A DNA stretch of 64,000 bases from Ischnura elegans (GCF_921293095.1 NC_060257.1:58750968-58814967); one strand, 5' to 3'; shown: positions 54,704 through 64,000, numbered from the stretch's first letter. Numbers and translations: made by a program. The notes: generated by a model not told the origin, from the letters alone.

Positions 54704-55868
54704 ATGGAGTCTGAAATTCTTCCTCCACCAAAGAGATCCCGCCCGGACACGGGCGGAGGAGAACAGTTATTCGAAAGAGCGAAACGGTTTCTGTCATTGA
54801 AATGCTCCAAGGACGGCGAAAATTTGAAAAAGGTTTCTCCCTTCTTCATTAAAAAAGCACATCATTCCAGGAGGGCCAAACTCAGTAAAGAAACTTAGAG
54901 ATGGTTCCCTATTAATCGAAACAGCCAATAACGTACAAGTCGAAAAATTGTTAAAAGTAGAAAAGTTGCACGATATACCAATCAATGTCGAGATCCACCG
55001 TACTCTAAATACATCTAGGGGTGTGATCAGCCACTACGACCTACTATATGTCGAACCAGACGAAATTAAGAAGGAGATGGCTTCCCAGGGTGTCATTGAT
55101 TGTCGACGACTTACAACGAAGCGTAACGGTGAAGTGATTAATACTACCTCGGTAATCCTCACGTTCGGTTTGGATGAAATCCCGAGCAAAGTATACCTAG
55201 GCTATGAATCGGTACCTGTGAGACCTTTCTTTCCCAACCCGATGCGTTGCTTTCAATGCCAAAAATTCGGCCACATCGCACCGCGATGTGAGGGCAAGAA
55301 CACCTGCCCGCGCTGTGGCAAGGACAAGCATGACGGTGAGAAATGTTCATCGGAGCCTTTCTGCGTCAACTGCGAGGGCACGCATCCATCGTACTCCCGA
55401 GATTGTCCCGTCATGAAAGATGAAAGGAGGATAATGGAAATAAAGACCCTGGAAAGAATCCCCTATTCCGAGGCACGAATGAAATACCGGTCACAGATGG
55501 CCCCAACATTTTCAAAATCGTATTCGCAAATAGTCGCAACCACCACTAAAAAAACTACATGTACCATCTCTACTCAGACTTATAATGATTTTCGCATTGA
55601 GAGCACGAAGATGCCCATACGAGAACCAAAAAAAACAGAAAAGCAAATTAATAAAGTCACAGACAGGAAAAGTCATTCTAAGGCGGTTTCCCCTAAGAAA
55701 AACCCAAAATCTACTTCTGAGGATGCTGGGAATAAGCGGGATAAAACACCCCCACCCACATCCTCTAAAGATGCACAATATGATGCCATGGAAGAAGACC
55801 TCTGTGTCTCGGACACAGAAGTGTTCCAGGCCAGGATAAAGCAGAGGAAACAGCGGTTAAAACGTTGA
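54704..55868 (+). CDS. I-clade ORF1, gag-like nucleic-acid-binding protein, with one frameshift
   Basis: ATG at 54704 starts MESEILPPPKRSRPDTGGGE and continues to about 54866 (SPFFIKKA). The conserved continuation (KKLRDGSLLIETANNVQVEK) is in another frame from about 54860 to the stop at 55868, so a single-base indel between 54850 and 54870 breaks the gene. The second part holds an RRM-like or ESF-type region and three CCHC knuckles (CFQCQKFGHIAPRC, CPRCGKDKHDGEKC, CVNCEGTHPSYSRDC), then a basic Lys/Ser/Pro tail. The protein coats element RNA and escorts it to the nucleus. Confidence 0.85.
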
Positions 55869-55947
55869 TCCTCCGCTCACTGTGTACATACGTACATTTC
55901 CAGTTTTTAACCTATTTATTTATTTATTTATTTTAACAATTTAAACC

Positions 55948-58900
55948 ATGTATTTTATTCTACAATGGAATATGAATGGTTTTTATAGGCACCAGGAGGA
56001 GCTGGTTGTTTTAATTAGAGACTATAACCCCGTCTGCATATGCCTGCAAGAGACGCATTTTAAGCTGACTGACAAGACCGTTTTAAAAGGTTTTAAATTT
56101 TTTAGACTTCACGACACCAGTGGTCAGCGAGCCCAGGGTGGTGTGGCAATTGCTATTCGGGAGGCCCTATACACCTCACGAGTGCAATTGGACACTCCGC
56201 TGCAGGCAATTGCAGTGACAGTACACGCACCCGAGGCAATTACTCTGTGCAACGTATATCTGCCGGAAGGTGCACCTGTGAGTCGAGTTAATTTAGAATC
56301 CCTCGTTCGTCAGTTACCTCGGCCCTATGTTTTAATGGGTGACTTCAACGCACACGACACCCTATGGGGTAGCACAAGAACTCAGTGCAATCAAAGGGGA
56401 CACATAGTCACAAATTTTATCAATGACCTTAACTTGTTTTTACTAAACACCGGTGAAAAAACTCGATTCAGCAGCTTCAACGGTACCTTCTCGTGTATCG
56501 ACTTAAGTATTTCGACAGGTGGCCTAATGCGTAGGCTTGAGTGGTCCGTACATAAAGATTTATGCGGTAGCGACCACTACCCTATTTTAATTACTAAAAT
56601 AGGCGGTTTTATCCACCGTCCGACTCAACCAAGCAATTGGGTTGTCCGCAAGGCAAATTGGTCTCTTTTTAAAAGAAAATTTTATTTTAACCACGACGAC
56701 AATGTGAATGGTGTGGGGAACATAAAAGTACTCACAGATAACATTCTAGAAGCCGCAAATTCCACCGTACCCCGTTCTAAATGCAAATCTCACAGGCCCA
56801 CAGTTCCTTGGTGGAACGAGGAGTGCGCAAAAGCTATACAGGTGCGAAAGAGGGCACTCCGAATATTTAGCAAATATCCTACGGCGACAAATCTCACCGC
56901 CTTCCGGCGCCTCAGAGCGAAAGCTCGGCAAGTGGTTAAGGAGGCCAAGAAAGCTTCATGGGAGGAGTTTGTGTGTTCTATAAACCACAGGACTCCCATA
57001 TCCAACATCTGGAGGAAGATTAAAAGCATCTCTGGCTCTAACCACAACCCTGCAATTTCATCCCTGAAGGAGACTGACCGAGTTCTGACGACACCTCCCG
57101 AAATAAGCGAGTGCTTCGGACGTCGACTTGCGGAGACGAGTTGTAACGGCAGCTACGACGAACCATTTAGAACACTGAAAGAACAGAATGAGACGATACC
57201 TCTCACCTTTAACCCGAGAGACTCTGGCGAGGTTTACAACGACCCCTTTTCTCTGTGGGAGTTGACCTCCGCCATCCTCGAATCCCGTGACGGCTCTCCA
57301 GGTATAGATACGGTGCATAACGCTTTTCTAAGAAATCTTCCCAAAGAAGCACTCCCCCATATGCTGCGATCCCTTAACCAAATTTGGTCAGAGGGTAGTT
57401 TTCCAGACCCTTGGAGGGAGTCCATAGTCGTACCCATCCTTAAACAAGGAAAAGATGGATCGGACCCAAACAACTATAGACCGATATCTCTCACCAGCTG
57501 CGTATGCAAGGTGATGGAAAGAATGGTCAACCGTCGTCTCGTTTGGTGGTTGGAGCGGCGGAACCTTCTTTCGGATATCCAGTGCGGCTTTCGACGGGGT
57601 AGGTCAACCTCCGACCATCTCGTCAGGACTGACAGTTTCATTCAGGAAGCATTTCTCTTGCGGCAAAACGTAATTGGCGTGTTCTTCGACTTAGAGAAAG
57701 CGTATGACCGTGTTTGGCGGTACAAAATTCTGGAGACACTTGATAAATGGGGGTTTAAAGGAAATCTACTTATTTTCATTAAAAATTTTCTGTATGCCCG
57801 AGTTTTTAAAGTTAGAATAGGTGAATATCTATCTACCTTATATCCACAAGAAAATGGAGTACCCCAGGGGTCCGTACTGAGCGTGACCCTATTTGCCATT
57901 GCGATAAACGATGTGACCGAGTGTATCCGCTCCCCAGTTATGGGCTCCTTGTTTGTTGATGACCTCGCTATTTTCTGCAGGTCATCAAAATTAACGAATG
58001 CATCTAGGCTGATCCAGCTGACTCTGAATAAGCTCTCCGTTTGGTCTCAGAGGAATGGATTCCGTTTCTCTACTGAGAAAACGAAATGCATTCACTTTTA
58101 CCGAGGACGGGGTGTACAAGCCCCACCGTCCCTATATCTCAATGGTAATGAGCTTCCTTACGTTGAGAACGCCCGATTTCTGGGTATGACATTGGACCGG
58201 CGCCTGAATTGGCGCGAACATTTCCGAGCTCTAAGAGACAAATGCTTCAAAGTTCTGAACATTTTACGGTTTCTGTCACATTCGACATGGGGCGCGGATC
58301 GTACCTCAATGCTTATGCTGTATCGAGCATTAGTACGTTCAAGGCTAGACTACGGATCGATTGTGTACTCATCCGCCCGTGAGACCTACATGAAACCGCT
58401 CTCGACGGTTCATAATACGGGACTGCGTTTAGCAACCGGTGCCTTCAGGACCTCCCCTGTCTTGAGCATTTACGCCGATACAGGAGAGCCTCCCCTAGTC
58501 AATCGCAGAGAGACGTTGATGTGCAATTATGCCACAAAAATTGTATCCGCGCCGAACCACCCCTGTTTTAACATTATTTCTCACCCACTTCTTTTAGACC
58601 TTTTTAACCGTAAGACAAGATCCACTAAACCTCTAAGTGTTCGCTTCAGAAACCTAATCGCAGAACGCAATTTTACCTTGCCCGCCACGTACCCCACTGG
58701 GTACAGCAACGTGCCGCCGTGGTTAATTCCCCGGCCAGCTTTGAGACTTGATCTTACTCGCTGCTCTAAATCTACTACTATGCCGGGAGAATACCAACAA
58801 CTTTTCAAGGAATTCCGCGCCGAAAACTCCGAATCTACGTTCGTATACACTGACGGTTCGAAATCGGATACCGCCTGTGGGTGCGCTGTGGTATCCCCAT

Positions 58901-59649
58901 ATCATGGAGTCCTTAAGGCAAAATTGCATCCGTACTGTTCCATTTTTACGGCTGAGCTCACTGCCATTAGGATTGCTCTCCGATCCATTAAAAACAGTGT
59001 TGCGTCATTTATGATCTGTATAGATTCTTACAGTGCTCTCCAATCCATATCTCTTTATTCTCCTTGTCACCCCATTGTTCAGGACATACAAAGCACTCTG
59101 TTATCCCTGAGTAAAAAAGGGACCACTAATAGCTTCGCTTGGGTCCCTGGACATGTGGGCATACCAGGGAATGAGAAAGCAGACTCTGCAGCCAAAGATG
59201 CGCTCAGGTCTCCGGATACAGATTTTCAGTTAATGCCAGCGGAAGATTTAGGGAATGCCATGAGGGGTATGATTAGACAAAATTGGAAGACGCAATGGCT
59301 CGAAATCCAAAATAACAAACTTCGGGAAATTAAGCCCGTAATAACTGCGTGGCAGACCTCTATAAGAAATGTCCGCAGGGAGGAAGTGGTTTTGACGCGC
59401 TTAAGAATTGGTCACTGCTTATTAACCCATTCATACCTCTTCACCGAAGAGAGAATACAGCCCCAATGCTTAAATTGCGATTGTCCACTAACAGTGCGAC
59501 ATATCCTGACGGACTGTGCAAGATATCGCACTGCACGGGTGAATCACAACCTCGGAGTCAACCTAGCTGAGGTACTAGGAGACACTCCCGAAAACATTTC
59601 CCGACTGATAGCATTCCTACACTCAACTCGACTTTTCAATAAAATATAA
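55948..59649 (+). CDS. I-clade ORF2: endonuclease, reverse transcriptase, RNase H, zinc finger
   Basis: This uninterrupted 1,233-codon frame has AP-type endonuclease motifs QWNMNG (6-11), LQETHF (33-38), GDFNAHDTLWG (about 130) and SDHYP (about 209). The RT has NYRPISLTS, FFDLEKAYDRVW, GVPQGSVLS and the catalytic FVDD (669-672). RNase H has YTDGSKSD (967-974, first Asp 969), ELTAIRIAL, DSYSAL and GHVGIPGNEKAD. A CCHC-type tail, CLNCDCPLTVRHILTDC, closes it. All catalytic residues that I can check are present. It starts 79 bp after ORF1, so translation probably needs reinitiation. Confidence 0.95.
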   Translation: MYFILQWNMNGFYRHQEELVVLIRDYNPVCICLQETHFKLTDKTVLKGFKFFRLHDTSGQRAQGGVAIAIREALYTSRVQLDTPLQAIAVTVHAPEAITLCNVYLPEGAPVSRVNLESLVRQLPRPYVLMGDFNAHDTLWGSTRTQCNQRGHIVTNFINDLNLFLLNTGEKTRFSSFNGTFSCIDLSISTGGLMRRLEWSVHKDLCGSDHYPILITKIGGFIHRPTQPSNWVVRKANWSLFKRKFYFNHDDNVNGVGNIKVLTDNILEAANSTVPRSKCKSHRPTVPWWNEECAKAIQVRKRALRIFSKYPTATNLTAFRRLRAKARQVVKEAKKASWEEFVCSINHRTPISNIWRKIKSISGSNHNPAISSLKETDRVLTTPPEISECFGRRLAETSCNGSYDEPFRTLKEQNETIPLTFNPRDSGEVYNDPFSLWELTSAILESRDGSPGIDTVHNAFLRNLPKEALPHMLRSLNQIWSEGSFPDPWRESIVVPILKQGKDGSDPNNYRPISLTSCVCKVMERMVNRRLVWWLERRNLLSDIQCGFRRGRSTSDHLVRTDSFIQEAFLLRQNVIGVFFDLEKAYDRVWRYKILETLDKWGFKGNLLIFIKNFLYARVFKVRIGEYLSTLYPQENGVPQGSVLSVTLFAIAINDVTECIRSPVMGSLFVDDLAIFCRSSKLTNASRLIQLTLNKLSVWSQRNGFRFSTEKTKCIHFYRGRGVQAPPSLYLNGNELPYVENARFLGMTLDRRLNWREHFRALRDKCFKVLNILRFLSHSTWGADRTSMLMLYRALVRSRLDYGSIVYSSARETYMKPLSTVHNTGLRLATGAFRTSPVLSIYADTGEPPLVNRRETLMCNYATKIVSAPNHPCFNIISHPLLLDLFNRKTRSTKPLSVRFRNLIAERNFTLPATYPTGYSNVPPWLIPRPALRLDLTRCSKSTTMPGEYQQLFKEFRAENSESTFVYTDGSKSDTACGCAVVSPYHGVLKAKLHPYCSIFTAELTAIRIALRSIKNSVASFMICIDSYSALQSISLYSPCHPIVQDIQSTLLSLSKKGTTNSFAWVPGHVGIPGNEKADSAAKDALRSPDTDFQLMPAEDLGNAMRGMIRQNWKTQWLEIQNNKLREIKPVITAWQTSIRNVRREEVVLTRLRIGHCLLTHSYLFTEERIQPQCLNCDCPLTVRHILTDCARYRTARVNHNLGVNLAEVLGDTPENISRLIAFLHSTRLFNKI

Positions 59650-59849
59650 AAGATACCTCTGGTAAATTATTGACACTTTAATTTCAGAACGGGCCTAATC
59701 CCCTTTATCAATACCAGTCAGTGAGTGGTGCAAAATGGCCTTAGCCGACGACGCACCCTATAAAATACTACTACCAAATACTTGATTAATGCGTGAGGCT
59801 CCTCCTCAAATCAAATCTTTAGGTTCCTCTTACCATTGCTTTTAGCCAT

Positions 59850-60480
59850 GGTAAATGCTTCCAAGATTTAAAGCTTAAAGATTTCCTTAGAAAACAAGCC
59901 ACACCAGCGTCACAGTAACAACAAGGCAATTCCAGAATTGTAATATCATCAGATGCAGTTCAAGGTGACAATGAAGATGCAGACCCATGTAGACAGTTGA
60001 CTCGTCGCAGGCAGTTGAAGCGTTACTAGGCAGGAAAAGAATATTCTTTGAGGACAGATGAAGGAGTGAGGCAATGAATGAAAATGGCTACAGAATCAGA
60101 GCTGGAACATTTGTATGGCTACAAAGGTATGAGCGTCCTGTTACCTCTGGAATCCTGGTTTTTGGAATACCTATTGATAACATGCACTCAGTGGTCTTAA
60201 CCAAGTTATACAAAGTTATACAAAATCAACCCATTACCTTGGGTGTCGTCTAAGGTTTACATCCCTATGGCTGATCACATGGAAAATACATAAAACTCAC
60301 AAAATCAATTCAGGTGGCTGCCTTGCCACACAAAGCGGAGCAAGAGGACACCAATCTATACTGCCCTTGCTGAGTGCACAGAGTCGGGGCACCAGCAATA
60401 TGCGCTTTTTTTAAAGCCAATATAATTAGGCTTCCCAAATAATGTAATATTTCCACATTTTTCAAATGTCTTGCTATAAC
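59850..60480. other. Region upstream of the BEN-like ATG on the - strand; no gene recognised
   Basis: It could contain the promoter of the BEN-like pseudogene. No clear core element seen. Confidence 0.3.
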
Positions 60481-60985
60481 CTTATTCCACCACTTTGCTG
60501 CAAAAATCTACCACTGTGTCCCTCGCAGCATAGTTCTTAAGTAATTTAGAGATGTTAAGGGTCATCAAATACTTGCGTGCAATTTGGCTACCTACACTCC
60601 TAGTTACCTTCACTGTGCGCACTAGTCTTCCATTGGCACTCTCAAAGGGAAACAAACTTCATGCCCACAGAGGACCCATTTTTAATGCCTGGGTAGGCAA
60701 ATGGCTGAGTAAATGCACATTATACACCATGTTTTCTGAACCATATAATATTTGGTAGTCATCCACAAATCTTTTTAAAATGAAATCAGCTTCCTCTGCC
60801 TCCTGGTGACTGATGTACTCTTTGCATAAAGTATAACTGGATGCCACCAATTTACTAAAATGGCGAAAATACAGATCTAGAAGGACATATTTTAGACATT
60901 GCAAGCCATAGTAGAGTAAAAACCCCCGCCACTCCTTTGCCTTACAGTGGGAACGGTCACTCATTGGTCTAGGTTTTGGCATGAT
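60480..60985 (-). pseudogene. TNP2-like transposase remnant, copy 2
   Basis: The - strand frame 60982-60659 reads CKAKEWRGFLLYYGLQCLKY, YFRHFSKLVASSYTLCKEYI, FVDDYQILYGSENM and YNVHLLSHL. It then passes a stop and continues FPFESANGRLVRTVKV to about 60540. It is the same family as 49.3-50.6 kb but clearly a different lineage. The N-terminal half is missing. Confidence 0.6.
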
Positions 60986-61126
60986 GGAGGGGGGTTGTAA
61001 TCCCTTGCAGTCTCTTATTCACAGTTCTTACTTTTAGTCCTATGTAGTAGGGCTGACCAGAACTAGTGGAATCAAACCACAAGCATGCCAATCGCCTCAT
61101 AACCAAGGCCCTCCACCAGCATTCCT

Positions 61127-61205
61127 CGTGATCGACCCCCACATTCCAACTCGTCCAACCCCCCCGTGATCGACCCCCACATTCCAACTCGTCCAACCCC
61201 CCGTG
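61127..61205. repeat. Tandem duplication, about 37-bp unit, two copies
   Basis: CGTGATCGACCCCCACATTC and the following CAACTCGTCCAACCCCC are repeated at 61127 and 61165 with one extra C. A third start (CGTGATATA) follows at 61202. It lies inside the Harbinger remnant. Confidence 0.85.
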
Positions 61206-61209
61206 ATAT

Positions 61210-61873
61210 ACTTGATCCAGCCCAACACTCAGACGAGTAGTGTCTAGCGTGGTAAGGAATACTGAAAACAGCCTTGTCCCGAACACCACATGTAGGAACT
61301 CGAAAGTTTATTGCCCCAAGTAATTCAGGTACATCGATAGTTGCCATGACTAGCTTGTGGAGGAGGATGATGCCCAGTTTTTTTCTACTCCTCCGCATAA
61401 AAGCGGCCTCTAATGGCATCGCAGAATTTCTCCACGATACACCACACTGACGTCTTGCCAACACCAAAAGTATTTCCCACCACTGCAAGATCTGACCCAG
61501 ACTTGAGGTAGTACAGCGCAATCGTTATCCTTTTGGGGACGAGGATAGCTTCTCGCATGCGAGTACTTCTTTTTACGATTCGAGGCCCTATTTCATCGCA
61601 CAGCGTTTGAAATGTATCCCGATGGATACGATATGTTTTTTGAAAAACATCATCGGGCCGAGTGGGAACATCTCTATCCCAGAACCCCTGGCTGTTGACA
61701 AACCGTCAACTTCTCCTTATAGCATTGCGGGGCCTTCTTCGTAACCTGTTTATAATATAGGCCCTCCTCCGTCGCATTTCTTCTTCCATTTCGTTCCGGA
61801 GGCGGATCCAATTTCGCCACAGCATTAAATAAATGTTGATCAAAGGCAACAATCTAGCTACTTGAACCTCCAT
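61210..61873 (-). pseudogene. PIF/Harbinger transposase N-terminal half
   Basis: From ATG 61873 (-) there is an Arg-rich helix, then WDRDVPTRPDDVFQKTYR, MREAILVPKRITIALYYLK, and the helix-turn-helix-like FGVGKTSVWCIVEKFCDAI, typical of the part before the DDE_4 domain. In-frame stops (TGA after RRS, TAG after FYAEE) and a frameshift break it. The DDE motifs cannot be read beyond about 61250. Confidence 0.7.
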
Positions 61874-61896
61874 TTTCATCAAAAGCTAAAAGATTT

Positions 61897-62166
61897 TTAT
61901 TTTTTTAGCCTTGAACCTAGCAATTCGGCTGCAACTTTTGAAAGACCCAAGTCTCTGACTAGGTCATTGAGCTCAATCTGGGGAAAAAGTTGAATTTTGT
62001 CAACTGAAAAATCTGAGCTAGATTCGTTCTGGGGAGCAAACGTTTCTGAGTCCTCTGCATCAATCAGGATGTCATCAAAATTAGGAGGTGGGTGCGGAAC
62101 TGGTATTTCAGAGATAAGGGACACTGGACGAATAACTGAATCAAGGTTAGGGCAAGATATTTTCAT
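61897..62166 (-). CDS. Fragment of a transposon-associated protein (LLGSRLK motif)
   Basis: The frame 62166-61897 (-) has an acidic start and ends ELNDLVRDLGLSKVAAELLG SRLKK followed by a stop. I know this LSKxxAELLGSRL block from uncharacterised arthropod transposon-linked proteins but cannot name its function. It would normally continue further, so the stop may be premature. Confidence 0.4.
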   Translation of the reverse strand: MKISCPNLDSVIRPVSLISEIPVPHPPPNFDDILIDAEDSETFAPQNESSSDFSVDKIQLFPQIELNDLVRDLGLSKVAAELLGSRLKK

Positions 62167-62173
62167 CTTATTT

Positions 62174-62700
62174 TCCAGCTTACCTCACTCAACCTGTGAT
62201 GTAACTTCACGTAACAACACGCAGACTCACTCAAAGGAAACCTTGCCTTGATGCAATCGCAACAAGGATTCCAAGGGAAAATGGGGAATGCTAAAACTCT
62301 CGAAACAAAGCCGAGATTTTCGACAAATCCCTCACCCTCGTAGGTGTCTATCGCGTACAATAAACCCGTTACGTTTGGGGGGGGGGGCGGCCGCGGGTGT
62401 TTCCGGCATTTTCGGTTGAGTTTAAAGTACTTTAAATAACTGAACTGACATATAAAATTTTATTCCGGCTAATATAACGTCAAGAAATCAATGAAACCAC
62501 TAACAAAAGAAAAAAAAATATTCAACACGGAACTATAAAAAAAAAAGAAATCTAGCATATGTAACCCGTACACGGCCAACACGCGATCGGGAAAAAAAGG
62601 AAACGAAAAAAAGGGGAACACTTCTAAGATTTACAAAAAAAAAATAGAGCCATTAAACACAATCCACAGACATATCACGATCCCGACATCTGTAAGGGGT
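62174..62700. repeat. Direct repeat, left copy (527 bp)
   Basis: This is nearly identical to 63467-63995. Differences are a few substitutions and the length of a G run (11 here, 13 in the right copy) next to GCGGCCGC. On the - strand it carries an open segment (DTYEGEGFVENLGFVSRVLA, CCYVKLHHRLSE) ending at a good donor GAG/GTAAGC. LTR pair or local duplication; the right copy reaches the window edge. Confidence 0.85.
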
Positions 62701-62955
62701 CTTAAAGTACCTAGGCTGCTCGTGGGCCTACTTCCCTCGTGGAAGAGGTCCTTAAGGGGGGGGGGGGACGTTACAAAGCGTAAGCTCACGTGGAATAATC
62801 CCGCAAATATACAAGAGAAAAGTGAAAGAAAGAAACCGGCTCTTTTCCGTCCAGAGCTGTTCCCAACCTGACAACAAAGTCATTCCAGCTGATAAGAACA
62901 GATAGCTCATTGGGGTCTGGTCCACGATCCAAATGTCGAACTCTCGGACACGAAA

Positions 62956-63465
62956 CTAAACTAGAAGCCTATAGAAAGCCTCGAAGCGTAGCATATCGTC
63001 CTTCCCTGCAGCTCGATAATGTGCCAATGCCTCGAAAATAGCAGGTACTTCGCCGCCGTAATTATTCATCTTCTCGCTGTTCAAAAACCTACTCTCAAAC
63101 TTCACTTCGTCAAAATTTTTCCAGAGATCTGGAAAGACGACTCTTGAGCAGTAGTGGTTGAACGGCGAGAGAGAAAGATGGTTACCAGGGTTGTTCGCTC
63201 TGATCAAAACCCTAACAGCAGCGGAAACTGTTCCCGCAACATCATCCGGAAGTTGAAATATAACCTTGCCCTTCAAGAGGACCTGGCAAATGTTCTTATC
63301 GGTCGTAATAAGAACACCATACTTCTCACGGATGTACCGATCCCACGACACAAATGATGCCATTCCGAAGCTGTCTAACGATATATAGACCTTAAACAGG
63401 GCAACACTCTCAAGCCCGTAGTTCAGCACCAACTTATCGCGAAGGTGTTTGGCGATCCTCCGCAA
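62956..63465 (-). CDS. Unrecognised 169-codon ORF between the direct repeats
   Basis: The frame 63465-62956 (-) starts at a TTG in the exported frame (LRRIAKHLRDKLVLNYGLES); an upstream stop lies just inside the repeat. The product has alternating hydrophobic and charged helices and blocks FVSWDRYIREKYGVLITTDK and PDDVAGTVSAAVRVLIRANN. Nothing in it matches a family I know. Codon use and composition look coding, and no stop interrupts 510 bp. It may be a gene of the element bounded by the direct repeats, or a captured exon (a donor-like GTAAGC lies just upstream). Confidence 0.45.
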   Translation of the reverse strand: MRRIAKHLRDKLVLNYGLESVALFKVYISLDSFGMASFVSWDRYIREKYGVLITTDKNICQVLLKGKVIFQLPDDVAGTVSAAVRVLIRANNPGNHLSLSPFNHYCSRVVFPDLWKNFDEVKFESRFLNSEKMNNYGGEVPAIFEALAHYRAAGKDDMLRFEAFYRLLV

Positions 63466-63466
63466 A

Positions 63467-64000
63467 TCCAGCTTACCTCACTCAACCTGTGATGTAACTT
63501 CACGTAACAACACGCAGACTCACTCAAAGGAAACCTTGCCTTGATGCGATCGCAACAAGGATTCCAAGGGAAAATGGGGAATGCTAAAACTCTCGAAACA
63601 AAGCCGAGAGTTTCGACAAATCCCTCACCCTCGTAGGTGTCTATCTCGTACAATAAACCCGTTACGTTTGGGGGGGGGGGGGCGGCCGCGGGTGTTTCCG
63701 GCATTTTCGGTTGAGTTTAAAGTACTTTAAATAACTGAACTGACATATGAAATTTTATTCCGGCTAATATAACGTTAAGAAATCAATGAAACCACTAACA
63801 AAAGAAAGAAAAAGTATTCAACACGGAACTATCAAAACAAAAGAAATCTAGCATATGTAACCCGTACACGGCCAACACGCGATCGGGAAAAAAAGGAAAC
63901 GAAAAAAAGGGGAACACTTCTAAGCTTTACAAAAAAAAATTGAGCCATTAAACACAATCCACAGACATATCACGATCCCGACATCTGTAAGGGGTCCCAA
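63467..64000. repeat. Direct repeat, right copy (at least 529 bp)
   Basis: This is the partner of 62174-62700, offset by about 1,293-1,295 bp. Because its G run has two more bases, the - strand frame that starts MPETPAAAPPPPNV at 63704 joins the DTYEGEGF segment only in this copy. It continues to the window edge, so its true end is unknown. Confidence 0.85.

Larger units (their letters stand above)
54083..59773 (+). mobile_element. Full-length I-clade non-LTR retrotransposon, 5.69 kb
   Basis: The element is flanked by the perfect 12-bp duplication CCAAATACTTGA (54071-54082 and 59774-59785), which fixes both ends. It comprises a GC-rich 5' untranslated region (54083-54703), ORF1, ORF2 and a short 3' end finishing ATAAAATACTACTA. 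The presence of an RNase H domain after the RT and three zinc knuckles in ORF1 point to the I superclade (I, Nimb or a relative). Identical target duplications and an intact ORF2 imply recent insertion. Confidence 0.92.
53825..59849 (-). pseudogene. BEN-like pseudogene exon 1, interrupted by an I-clade element
   Basis: ATG at 59849 (-) in context TTTACCATGG opens MAKSNGKRNLKI. The frame runs to 59786, is cut by the retrotransposon (54083-59773), and resumes at 54082 in exactly the same frame to the donor CTGTG/GTAAGT at 53825, 107 codons in all. YLDMEGNKDIVAVCNI, KAVYDVFW and PATVLIVCG resemble the N-terminal region of insect BEN-type proteins. Two in-frame nonsense codons, TGA at 59811-59813 and TAG at 53994-53996, look like C-to-T changes from Arg and Trp codons. 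The family name is tentative; the exon structure is well supported. Confidence 0.6.

Noticed and set aside
54104..54849. Overlapping - strand frames in the retrotransposon 5' region
   Set aside because: They are shadows in GC-rich DNA without motifs. The flanking target duplications assign this region to the + strand element.

Overview
This is a 64 kb piece of a eukaryotic, almost certainly arthropod (probably insect) nuclear genome. The evidence is spliced genes with GT-AG introns, a dense and diverse set of transposons (non-LTR, Penelope, Ty3/gypsy, hAT, Tc1/mariner-pogo, piggyBac, PIF/Harbinger, P-like, Helitron), and the 3' half of a crumbs orthologue whose cytoplasmic tail is nearly the one I recall for Drosophila Crumbs. 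The species cannot be named from the sequence alone.

Region 1 (about 1-26 kb): the last nine exons of crumbs on the + strand (4243-5080, 7792-8134, 9292-9433, 10366-10556, 11999-12126, 14155-14296, 20627-20790, 21377-21475, 22874-23122). They join in one open frame of 764 residues: EGF repeats, one laminin-G domain, more EGF repeats, a transmembrane helix and a 38-residue tail ending ERLI. The 5' part of the gene lies upstream of the window. Nearly every intron carries transposon debris. There are hAT MITEs with 8-bp target duplications, a piggyBac MITE with TTAA ends, a pogo/Tigger MITE, a Penelope GIY-YIG remnant, LINE fragments, a tRNA-derived SINE, a three-level nested insertion in intron 6, and a 189-bp-arm palindrome just before the last exon.

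Region 2 (about 26-40 kb): no large gene. The most unusual object is a 2.3 kb hAT-like composite (27655-29961). It is built from about five tandem GC-rich units of 250-340 bp that share a CCCYTAGTGACA boundary motif and end in hairpins. A promoter-like patch at 31.1-31.3 kb and three phase-compatible exon candidates (31269-31300, 32124-32202, 40295-40336) suggest a very small spliced gene whose long intron is filled with transposons, including a 2.0 kb TA-flanked element with long inverted ends.

Region 3 (about 40-64 kb): a transposon graveyard, mostly on the - strand. It holds Ty3/gypsy gag and pol pieces, a P-element-like transposase, a Helitron Rep pseudogene (+), several Harbinger pieces including a MITE carrying a MADF exon, and two TNP2-like transposase fragments. 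A full-length I-clade retrotransposon (54083-59773, perfect 12-bp target duplication, intact 1,233-codon ORF2, ORF1 with one frameshift) is inserted into exon 1 of a spliced cellular-type pseudogene on the - strand (BEN-protein-like N-terminus, coiled coil). At the right edge a 527-bp direct repeat brackets an unrecognised 169-codon ORF.

The window therefore holds one conserved developmental gene, one possible microprotein gene, one recently broken pseudogene and more than 30 mobile-element copies.
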